From the NCBI GenBank assembly GCA_003956705.1, contig QZCP01000160.1, positions 30,916-94,915 of the forward strand: a DNA stretch of 64,000 nucleotides. The letters run 5' to 3'. Each line of letters starts with the position of its first letter. The stretch's first letter is position 1. A program made the translations under genes and the position numbers. Below the pieces are notes generated by a model. The model did not search any database. It saw nothing but the letters and a program-made list of their open reading frames with translations, and was not told where the DNA came from. This document shows, in pieces, positions 54,725 to 64,000 of the stretch. This DNA is from Brevipalpus yothersi. Lineage: Eukaryota; Arthropoda; Arachnida; Trombidiformes; Tenuipalpidae.

Positions 54725-55849
54725 ATGGTTTTCTTCATCTGTGGCCAGTGTAATGATTCGATGAAAAAGGTGAAAGTTGAAGCCCATCTTCAACGATGCA
54801 AAGCACCGATCATATCATGCTGTGATTGTGGTCGTGAATTTGCGGATGATTCATACAAGAAGCACACCGTGTGTGTGTCCGAGAATCAAAAGTATGGTCC
54901 ACAAACTGGTGAAGTATTGGCTCCGGAGGTATCGAAGGGTCAAGTTAAACAGACTGCTTGGCTTGATGCCCTTAAAGAGTCAATTAAATCACAAGCTAGT
55001 CTAACTGAGGAAGCGGAAAGAGCTCTCCACAAGTTGACCGAATTGGATAATGTGCCTCGGAAGAAGAAGAAATTTGAAAAATTTTTGGCCAACTGTGTGC
55101 GAGTATCTTCACCGGCTGTTACTGATGAGGTTTGGAAAGTATGTGAGCAAGCGATGGAAAAGATGAAAGTGTGTCCAAGTGGACAAGATGGAACCGCTTC
55201 TCCAACCAAAAGGCCATTGGAAAAAGTTGAATCTGAGGAACAGGTTGATGAAACAAGTGGTCAACCCAAGAAGAAGAAGCTGAAAAAATCTAAAAAATCA
55301 AAAGAAAGTGAACCTCCCAAGTCAGAGTCGGCTCCTGTTGATGAATCTAAAAAGCCATCAATGGAAAGTGATAAACCTGATAAGCTTCAAGGAGAAGGTG
55401 AAAAATCTACCGAAGCCAATGCTGGAGGAGAAAGTGAAGCAAAGAATAGTCAACCATCAGAGCCAGCTAATAAGAAGCGGAAGAAGGCGAAAAAAGACAA
55501 AAAAAACAATGAGACCACCAAAAATCCTGAGCAAGCTGAGAAGGAAAATGATAATCCACCGGAAGCTGCTGAAACTCCAGTGAGTATGGAAGTTGGTGGA
55601 GATTCTGATGATAAAAAGCTCAATAAGAAGCGAAAAAAGTCCAAGAAGTCTAAGAATCACCTAGAAAGTAATGGTTCAGACGAGCTACCGAAAAATGGCT
55701 CCATTCCAGAGGCCAAAAAAACCTCCGATTCACCAGTCAGTGACAAATCAAAGGTGAATGAAGTTTCCAAAAGCCCGGAGACCATCGAAAAACCATCTAA
55801 AAAATCTAAAAAAGCCAAAAAAGCAAAGAAAAGCCTTGACGTCAAGTGA
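54725..55849 (+). CDS. LYAR: LYAR-type nucleolar zinc-finger protein
   Basis: LYAR (cell growth-regulating nucleolar protein) acts in rRNA transcription and pre-rRNA processing. The CDS is a single exon of 374 residues. The N-terminus MVFFICGQCNDSMKKVKVEA, then HLQRCKAPIISCCDCGREFA, is the C2HC LYAR zinc finger, with metal ligands visible as C-x2-C and H-x3-C pairs. The adjoining KYGPQTGEVLAPE region and a helical block (EKFLANCVRVSSPAVTDEVW, KVCEQAMEKMK) match the winged-helix-like C-terminal part of animal LYAR, here placed centrally. The rest is a long Lys/Glu/Ser-rich tail with repeated KKKxKK/KKSKKSK motifs typical of nucleolar proteins. The stop at 55849 is followed by AATAAA near 55896. 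Confidence 0.87.
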   Translation: MVFFICGQCNDSMKKVKVEAHLQRCKAPIISCCDCGREFADDSYKKHTVCVSENQKYGPQTGEVLAPEVSKGQVKQTAWLDALKESIKSQASLTEEAERALHKLTELDNVPRKKKKFEKFLANCVRVSSPAVTDEVWKVCEQAMEKMKVCPSGQDGTASPTKRPLEKVESEEQVDETSGQPKKKKLKKSKKSKESEPPKSESAPVDESKKPSMESDKPDKLQGEGEKSTEANAGGESEAKNSQPSEPANKKRKKAKKDKKNNETTKNPEQAEKENDNPPEAAETPVSMEVGGDSDDKKLNKKRKKSKKSKNHLESNGSDELPKNGSIPEAKKTSDSPVSDKSKVNEVSKSPETIEKPSKKSKKAKKAKKSLDVK

Positions 55850-56810
55850 TTATCTTTTGTGTATACAATCTTTATTTTGATCTAAAAATGGCTTCAATAA
55901 ATAAATTCCTCAAGCCTGACTCATCAAGCGAATCTTTTTCGTATCTTATCGATTTTTTACTCTCTTCTATTTTCGCGAAATGAGTTATGCTCGCTTCTCT
56001 CATCATACTTGTCTCTACAATGCGTGTATCAACACGAACAAATGTTTAAGCAATTAATCAGGAAGTGATGAAGAACAAAATCTGACTTTGAACCAGAAAA
56101 ACTTCAAATAATAACTAATAACTCAAAACCACAATCAGAAGAGTCAACACCTACAATAATAATGACCCTTTTTGGTCGAAATACTTTTGAATATATATTT
56201 TTTTGCTAGCCATTTGATCAATCTAATTTTCAACCTGAGTGGAAATCTGATCTTCCTTTCGATCTACTCATCCAAGTCTTCATGTCATCTTGACTTTTCT
56301 GATCACTTTTTTCCAATTAACTAATCTAGTCATCAATCTAGCCATTTCAATTTAAATTTCTCATAATCATCACATTTCAATTTTTCAATCTTCTTCTCTT
56401 CATCATAATTTTTGAAGACTCAAATCTTCAGTCTTTTTTTGTGTTTACTCAAAAATGAAATTTTATTTCTTCTACATGTAGTGATAAGCAAAAAATGCAA
56501 ACAATTTCACTATCAACTCGAAAAGCTCCTCGCTCTCTAGCTGATATTTCATTTTCGGTTTATCATGTATGAACTTTCGATAATCTGAATCTGAGTTCTG
56601 AAATGATGATGCCTTGTAGATGCCACCACCATACTGTTTTGGTAAGATGGCGTCAAGGATCGATGTTATTTTTCCAGAATTTTCAAAATTGTATTCCTTG
56701 AAGGAATTTCCTTCTGACAATTGAGAACATCAGAAACTGCGATCAGATTGTTACGTTCGTGTCGAGTGAATTGGTGAGCAAGTGAAACCATTTGGTGAAT
56801 AATCATCATC
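55850..56810. other. Region between LYAR and TXNL4A
   Basis: This 961-bp AT-rich stretch contains the LYAR 3' UTR and the TXNL4A promoter. A minus-strand frame at 56472-56720 begins with a TTG and is not supported as a gene. I see no ASH1 exon here. Confidence 0.4.
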
Positions 56811-57351
56811 ATGTCGTTTATGATACCTCATCTTCGCAATGGATGGCAAGTGGATCAAGCTATTTTGTCGGAGGAAGATCGTGTTGTGGTGATTAGATTT
56901 GGACACGATTGGGATCCAACTTGCATGAAGATGGACGAAATTCTGTACGGTATTGCTGAGAAGGTAAGTTTGTCGCGAATGATGGACAGATGATGAATTA
57001 AGTTTAAGATGGATTTAAAAGAATGATTTTAATTATTTTTTGTTTCAATTCACTTAAATTATTTTCCTTTACTAGGTAAAAAATTTTGCGGTTATTTATC
57101 TAGTGGATATAACTGAGGTACCAGATTTTAACAAGATGTACGAGCTGTATGATCCATGTACAGTGATGTTCTTCTTCCGCAACAAGCACATCATGATCGA
57201 TCTGGGCACTGGTAACAATAATAAGATCAACTGGGCGCTTGAGGACAAACAGGAAATGGTTGACATTATCGAGACAGTGTATCGAGGTGCTCGCAAAGGA
57301 CGTGGTCTCGTTGTATCACCAAAAGATTATTCAACCAAGTATCGCTATTGA
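56811..57351 (+). CDS. TXNL4A: Thioredoxin-like U5 snRNP protein TXNL4A (Dim1/U5-15kD)
   Basis: TXNL4A is the small thioredoxin-fold subunit of U5 snRNP required for pre-mRNA splicing. CDS: 56811-56963 joined to 57076-57351, 142 residues, the exact family length. Nearly every residue matches the human protein: NGWQVDQAILSEEDRVVVIR, FGHDWDPTCMKMDEILYGIA, EVPDFNKMYELYDPCTVMFF and GLVVSPKDYSTKYRY. It lacks the CxxC redox motif, as all Dim1 proteins do. The stop TGA (57349-57351) overlaps the stop region of ASH1 on the opposite strand. Confidence 0.98.
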
Positions 57352-60300
57352 TTCTCCTTCTTCACATCTACATTCGATGAGGCTTTACTCTCATTTTTTC
57401 CAGTACTCTTTTGACGCTGTGATCTTAGTCCAATAAAGCCTCTACATTTGCCACTACCACACTTACATTCTTGCTGAGTTTCACGATTAAAGTTATCAAA
57501 GTTGTAATCGTAGCAAAGCTCTTCACCAGGCATTATGTCTCTCAATGCAAAAAGTCCAATACGATAGAAGCCATTCACTGACCATTTTTGCATCTCACAA
57601 TTAGGCTCACAACTGTGATTGACGAATCTTCCTTCGTTAGCCATTCGATAACCATCGATAACAGTTCCAGAGTCCAGACTCAGGCAATAGTGATGAGCAT
57701 CACTGTGATATCTGTCGGCCATTCTACAGCGAAATAGCTTATCACTCACAACTTCTCCAATATACTCCAAAATGAAATCATGCTGTTTGATTGTTTCGGT
57801 TGTTCGTACTCCCCAACCCCGATTTGTTGTTCTGAAACGTTCTAAGCCAGGGCTCCAATCTTGCTTTTGGATTCGCATGTTAGAACACCTATCACCACAT
57901 GGACATGTACTCGGAGAGCATTCCATATACATTAATCTGTTTAAACAATCGGATGTACATCCCTTCTCCTTCGGATCTTGCGGTCTTTTACAGTTACAGC
58001 TAGGAACTTCTTCACTTGAAATTGGCTTCACATCTACACAATGATTCTTATCGATCTTTATGTACATGTAGGATGGATTGACTTGACCAGTCTCATCACG
58101 AGGTGACTGGAGCCAAATGTCATATGGCAATTTGAAATCGGTGAGTGTTGCTCGAACTTCTTTTCCAACATAAAGAGGAGGTGGAAGGATGGTGGATTGA
58201 GAAGCGTCCAAATGCTCATCAACAATTTGGGGCTTAGAATCGAAATTATCCTCAGATGGTGGATTATCGAGAGTAGGAGGAGCAGGATTATCAGGGTCCT
58301 CACTGGAAGTTGTACTACTCGTAGTTGACTCAGGAGCAAGGTTTACCGGTGCAATCACATTGGGATCACCAGAGGGGTTGTCTTCCTTGAACTGATTGCA
58401 GAATAGGCCGGCTTTGAGATATTTTCGATTCGGTAAACCACGAGCTTTGGAACCCTTTGTTTTTTTCTTGGCACTTCCGTTTTCCACAGCTTTCGAAGAA
58501 GGAGTTATTTGTATCACAGCAGAATAGAAAGGATCTTCTTTCGCTACCGTTTTCTGATTGGTAGGCTCCTTTGGTTCTGTCTTAACCTTGATTTGAGGTT
58601 CTTTATTTTTACCAGTTTTCGAGGAACTTGAGGTCGTTTTGGCGTTTGAGCGAGAAGAGATTGGTTGGGAAACTTTTTTCGATTTTTTAGCTTGAGCAAG
58701 AGCTTTAGCAGCAGGACGACGATCTTTTGGTACTGACACATTTTGAGTAGGTTTGATATTTTCAGCTTTTGAATTTTTGGTGACTTTTTTCTTAACAGTC
58801 GGAGCCTTTTTAACAGACTTTCGAGATCCTTGTTGATCAGAGACGATTTGTACTTTTTGTGAAGCTATTGCATTGTCCTCAGCCAGTTTGCGCTTTTGAG
58901 TTCGAGCTCTTTTATCGGGGAACACGACAATTCTGAAATAAGAGTTAGGCTCTTTTTCTCCATTGATCTCATACGAGTTGTGACTAGAGATAACTTCGCT
59001 CGACTTATTGCTGTAAGAGGCTGCCACCTCTTTAGCTTTTAGCTTTTTGGCGCTAACAGCATCAGCTGTAGAAACATTGTTAGAAACATTATCTATACAC
59101 ATTCCAGGCGGAGGAGGTAAAGGTATTGGTTGACTCAGATCTACAATAGGATAAAATTCATTGATTGATTCAATCAATGGAGAAATTTTGGAAGTCTGTG
59201 GTTGAATATTCGGATCCTTTTTCCGTCTCTTTCTTGATTTTGCTGGAAAACCGGTGAGATTGAATTTTCTTCTCTTTTTTGCTGGCTTTTTAGGTTTCTC
59301 TACAATAGGTACAGGAATTACAATTTCACTACCTTCAACAGCTTTGTTTGAGCTAACTGGCTGGATGAGATCAGATTTTTTACCTTCGTCGACCGTTTTA
59401 ACAGCCACAACACCATCTAGATTGGGTAGAAAAAGAGGTTTGTGAAAGAAGAAATTAGTGATCATCATCATCGGAGCTCAATTCAATTAATCAAACTTAC
59501 TTGACACTTCTAAATTATCTTTATCGATGGTGGGTTTAATATCACTATTCATCGCTGATGATTGATTAACTTTTTCTGTTTTGATTTTTTTAGAAACTCT
59601 ACCATTATTGTTTTGACTGGGAGGTTCATCAAGATTGATTTGTGTGACTCCTTTGGAGGTTCTCTTGCTGGGTTCAGTTTTCAACTTCTCAGATGACTTT
59701 GTTCGCGATGAATTCTTCGGTTGACTAATTTCAGTTATCTCTACTGTAGTCGATATCGCCCGTTTATGGCCTCTGTTTCGACTGTTGTTGGTTTTCTCAT
59801 CGATGGGAATCACAGATACTTTGCCATAGTTTGATTTTTTACTCCTTTTGTCTGATCTAGATGCACTACCATTTCGAAAATCATCGCTAGAAGATGATTT
59901 TGTAGGATAACTAGTTAATCCAGTGAGATTATTGTGTCTCTTCATATGAGATGAAGATGAAGGATCAGATGAAGATAGATCCGCAACATTTCCCACTACA
60001 GTCCGATTTCTGGACGAGCTCCGTTTACCCTCCAATTTGCGCATCAGATCACGACCTGTATTATCATCTAACTGGACCAGATCGATGATGGGAGAAGAAT
60101 TTTGAGTGTTTGATGAATAACATGGATCGATAAATTTATCATCACATTTTCCAACAAGAGAAGTGTTCAAGTCGACATGAGTTGATGAGTTTTCTTTATC
60201 ACTGCCAGTGGCAACTGTATGAACGCTTGACTCTACTTGATCTTCACTCTTCTCATCTATAAGAGTCTCTTGTTCTTTTGCAACACCATGGGAACTTCCC

Positions 60301-63300
60301 AATTCAGAATCAATCAATTGTTCTGTTATTGTTATGGATTCAGATGGAATTATTTTATCACAAAGTTTATCAGACTCCTTTTGGTTGTAATCATCACTTG
60401 AACCATTGAACACGGCCTGACCGGTAACAGCGTTGTCCACAGCCGTGCAGCCTATACCTTCAATGCTCCTCCCCTCTTTTTCTTTACTCCTAGAGGCAAC
60501 AGGATTCCTTTTGTTGGCTCCATTCAGAGCGCTAGGAGCAGTAACGGGCACGGAGGCCACTGGTGCTCGTCGGCTACCAGAAGTGTGATTACCTTCAGAG
60601 AATATAATGTAAGAATCAGTGACTGATGACCTACATTTTTTCAGAATTCCATGTGCTACTCATTGTTAAAAAATCTTAACAAAATAAGAGAAAAGTACAA
60701 CTTACCAGTTTTTGATTTTTTGGACACCTTCTTACGTCCACCATGATGACCAGGCTTTCGGGATCTGGAAGATTTCGATTTACGCTTATTATCACAGGCA
60801 TTGGATTGGTTGCAAACGGGTGGTTGAGAAGTTGTATCTTTTATACGACTTCGACTTTGCTGAGCACTTGAATTACGACGATTGAGGGGCTTTTTGATGT
60901 CCTCCAGAAGGCTACGCGGACCATTTTGTGGACTTAAACACAGTCTTCCTTCTGCTTTTGTTTCAATGTGTCGATGATGTCGCTTCTTCAGAGGCAATCT
61001 TTCCTCGTTCTGTGCACTCGGCATCAATTCAGAGTGAATATTTCGCTTCTCACTTGATTTGAGAGTTTCTGAAAAGGATGAGTAGGCAGGCAGAGACAGA
61101 GAGAGATGAGTTTTGGAAAGAAGAGATAGAAGATGGAAAGAATCGAAAGTTCTCCAAAAAAAGATGTAAGTTGTAGAAAAAAACAAGGTCTCACCTTTTT
61201 TAGAAGATGATTTAGATCCTCGAACAGATGAGCTACGAGGTGTACTACTACTTTTCTTTCGGCTAGATGCACTCTGATACTTCATACATTTAAAAAGGCA
61301 AGGACGACTTTTTATGTCCAACAAATGATGATTCAGATCTTTAGATGAGATTTTCAATGAACTGAAGAATACTGCTAAATTTTCGAAAGCAGGCAGAATA
61401 TCCGATGAATCTTGTGAGGGCTTGTCAAACTCAACTTTCGATGATGATCCGTGCTGTTTGTGTCGATGACGCTTCTTACGCTTGTGATGAGAGGTTTTGG
61501 ATCGAGACAATGAGGAACTCAGGAGAGATGCAGATGGGGGGAGTTTTTTGCATGATACATTATCATCAGATGTTGCATTATGAGTCTCTTTCAAACACAT
61601 AGAATGAGCTGATGAGGGTGAGAGGGAGTCAGATCGAGTTGACTTGTTGACATCTCTGTTTCTTGACTCATTCAACAATGGTGATACATCATTTAGCTTG
61701 GGATCAATTGATCTCAGAGCTTCTTGATGAGAAAGAAGAGGATATTTCGTTTTGTTTCCACTCTGTTTACTCTTGGAACCACGATGTGTAATCGATGACT
61801 CACACATTGAAGGCCTTATCTGACCGTTGAGAGAAAAATTCGGATGAGAAGTTTCGATCGTATCTCTGATCAAAAAATCAGAGAATAAAGTATGACTTCG
61901 ATGCTTGTTTGAGGTGCTGGGCTGTCTGTAACTATCAGGTAAAGATATACTGATCGGTAAAGACTCGAAACCATCGTCCTTATCATGACAGGGAAATTGG
62001 TTATTGATGGAGTCTCTTATGTCGCGAACGAGCAATTCGAAATCATCTTCTCTCTTTTGAGGAGCTGAATTCGGATTGGAGGTGGAAGCTGAAGAGATGG
62101 AGCTTTTGAGTGATGCTGTGGCCAAAGATTGAGATGTAGAGGGTGAAGGCAATGTGAAACTTGATGGCTTGCTACTTCCAACGAAAGAGGTTAAGTTGAA
62201 AGAGAAAGGTAAAAGTGGCTTCGAAGCCATTGATTGGGTGTGATGAGATGTATTTTTGGTGAAAGATGATTGAGAAGCTGTGAAAGAAGACGATGGAGTA
62301 GACGATGTGGAGCATGGTAAATTTGATGACATATTTAAAAAAATTTCAGTAAGTTCAATCAAATTGCTGGGTGTTTGTAAATTTGTGATAGGTTTTGAAT
62401 TAGATTCTGGTGTCTGATTTTTGTTAATCGTAAGCAGAGAATGGACATTGATATTATTGGGTTTTTGTACACCTACGAAGGTACTACTGTCTTTTGAATG
62501 CTTCATTAGTGATTGATCTTTACAGGGAGAGGAGGAAGATTTTTGAGCAGAACCCGATATTTCATCACCAGTTTTTAGAAGTATATTATTGTCACCATAA
62601 TTTACTGATTTTGAGCGTGAACTTTTGGCTTTTTTGCTCTTCCCTTCTTTAGAGGAGACTTTGAGTGTAAGTTCTGGAGAAGGTATAACATCTCGAGAAG
62701 AAGATTCTTCATCAATCTGTACAATTTTATCCGAAGATGAATCAATCTTTCGAGATGCAACCATTTCCGGTGATGTGACCAAAGACATGGTGGTAGAGCA
62801 TTTTGTTTGGGTTCGATGGGGCTTGCTTTCTGGATATTTTGACACCGAAAAATGAACTGAAGGCTCAGAGGACCCAAGTAAATTAGAGACACCATCGAGA
62901 TGTCTTTTTTCATCGAAATGATCACTTAATACTGGTAACAAATCTGCAGGATTGAAAAAAGTTTGCTGCTGATTTTTGACCTTAGCAGGCTGGTCACTTG
63001 GAGATGAATCCTTTATTTTCTTCATTTTCATTTTGATCTTTGGTCTTGCTTCTTCTCCCTTATCTGTTGGAGTGTCAATCTTTTTGGCAACACCAGACAT
63101 AAGTAGATCAATTTTTGCAGGGTTATTTGAATTGTTTGTGATTCGATTGTGTTTATTTTTAACTTTCGAATCACTGTTGTGAAGTACACTGTCTTGATCA
63201 GTTTGAATTTCAACAGGAGTACCAACTTTCGGAGTAGATGATTGACCACTCTTAATATCGATACTTTGGGTTGTGTTAATTGTGGAATTACAATTCGAAG

Positions 63301-63922
63301 GAGGTGATTTTGGTGATAAAATTGTTGGAGAAGAAGCAAGTGTTCTGAGATGAGGAATTCGATAGCTACGTAGCCTTTGCCGTTCTTCTGCAGGATCACG
63401 CTTTCGATGAGTTGTTTGATGGTTTCCTTGAAGAGGGCTATTCATTGCAGGACTATGGCAAATGCTGTCACAAGAGACGGAGGACGGCTGAGAGGTAGGT
63501 GTTTGAGGGTTGAGATTGAGATTACTATTATTGTGGATACTGGGGGTATTTGATGGTTGTAAATTAGAGTTCATGTTTGCTCGATTGTCCTCGATAGTTT
63601 GGCATGATGTTGACACTGATCGTCTTAAACTAATGTTGGCCATTTTTTCCGAAACAAATGAACTCTTTTGGCGATGCTGGACTCGTTCTCTGAGCCTAGA
63701 TGGACGTGCTGATGAGCTCGTTTGAGATGAACTACCAGACGAGCTTTCACCATCAGAATCACTTGAGCTTGAAGAACCAGAGGAACCAGATGAATCAGAG
63801 CCAGAAGAGGAATCACTACTTGAACAACTATCGGAACCACTTCCACTGGCAGATGCACTTCTAGGACTAGGACTTCGAGATATACTCCGAGAACGGCTTG
63901 ATGAGCGAGATCTTGAACAGCT
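57345..63922 (-). CDS. ash1: ASH1 histone H3K36 methyltransferase, partial at 5' end, without bromodomain/PHD/BAH
   Basis: ASH1/ASH1L is a trithorax-group H3K36 dimethyltransferase. Exons: 63922-61195, 61068-60706, 60592-59501, 59416-57345; more 5' sequence lies beyond the window edge, since 63922 follows an acceptor (TTTAG). The N-terminal part is long, Ser/Lys-rich and disordered, starting with an SR/SD-type run (SRSRSISRSPSPRS). Near the C-terminus are the AWS (SCNCKRPQDPKEKGCTSDCL, CSPSTCPCGDRCSNMRIQ), the SET domain (GWGVRTTETIKQHDFILEYI; DHYC-type HHYCLSLDSG; GRFVNHSCEPNCEMQKWSVN; DYNFDNF) and the post-SET CKCGSGKCRGFIG. NHSCxPN, the catalytic Tyr in DYNF and the zinc Cys are intact. 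The wording is ASH1, not SETD2 or NSD. The reading frame ends 29 residues after post-SET, so the bromodomain, PHD and BAH domains of fly and vertebrate ASH1 are absent. The 126-nt intron 61069-61194 is free of stops in frame, so it could be retained. Confidence 0.92.
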
Positions 63923-63935
63923 CTAAACATTATAA

Positions 63936-63936
63936 G

Positions 63937-64000
<64 letters not shown>
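63936..64000. repeat. (GA)n microsatellite at the window edge
   Basis: At least 32 GA units run to the last base. On the ASH1 (minus) strand it is a CT tract a short distance upstream of the acceptor of the 63922 exon. Confidence 0.95.

Noticed and set aside
56472..56720. Minus-strand 82-residue frame that might be an extra ASH1 exon
   Set aside because: It starts with TTG, has no acceptor-linked continuity with ASH1 and shows no bromodomain, PHD or BAH residues.

Overview
The window is nuclear DNA of a compact, AT-rich animal genome. Introns are short (about 50-80 nt), with GT-AG ends, pyrimidine-rich acceptors and AATAAA signals, and genes lie a few hundred bases apart on both strands. Gene content (EF-hand nicotinamidase, GMC oxidoreductase, trypsin-fold protease, secreted serpin, ASH1, POMT2) points to an arthropod. 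The density and the lineage-specific secreted or unknown genes suggest a mite or another small-genome chelicerate; that placement is inference.

Layout. 1-3655 (-): C2CD5, cut by the window edge. 4358-9406 (+): MRPS27, ATPAF1 and DDX47. 9784-11121 (+): an FBXO22-like F-box/FIST protein. 11238-12248 (-): nicotinamidase. 12900-13988 (+): secreted serine protease. 14604-17439 (+): POMT2. 18.0-18.6 kb (+): first member of an unrecognised small protein family. 18828-20411 (-): DRG2. 20732-21275 (+): MRPL35. 21742-23636 (+): a phytanoyl-CoA hydroxylase homologue that has lost metal ligands. 23807-25294 (-): PIP4P/TMEM55. 27.2-27.7 kb (+): small secreted or membrane protein. 28486-30228 (+): NOP56. 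31933-34908 (+): GMC oxidoreductase, followed by a tandem 1.77-kb duplication (34.79-38.34 kb) carrying two more members of the small family and a copied GMC tail. 38908-40323 (-): serpin. 41.74-46.55 kb (+): SPF45/RBM17 embedded in a snoRNA host unit. 46827-47800 (+): RNase H2 subunit B. 48294-48919 (+): glycine-rich secreted protein. 51330-53967 (+): unrecognised Ser-rich disordered protein. 54725-55849 (+): LYAR. 56811-57351 (+): TXNL4A/Dim1. 57345-63922 (-): ASH1, shortened at its C-terminus and cut by the window edge at its 5' end.

The most notable system is at 41.74-46.55 kb. SPF45 has an intronless coding exon, but its 5' UTR and the stretch downstream of its stop codon are split into very small non-coding exons. 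Twelve of the introns, of about 160-250 nt, each carry one box C/D snoRNA-like sequence whose box D sits 65-76 nt from the 3' splice site. Guide elements match, from memory, conserved 18S/28S rRNA and resemble SNORD25 (two copies), SNORD14, SNORD16, SNORD45 and SNORD46. No poly(A) signal separates the SPF45 stop codon from the snoRNA exons, so the splicing factor and the snoRNA cluster may be one transcription unit.

Several other genes here also serve ribosome production (NOP56, the box C/D snoRNP core protein; DDX47; LYAR; mitochondrial MRPS27 and MRPL35) or splicing (SPF45, TXNL4A). I recognised no tRNA genes, rRNA genes, CRISPR arrays or intact transposons. All family assignments were made by eye from recalled conserved sequence.
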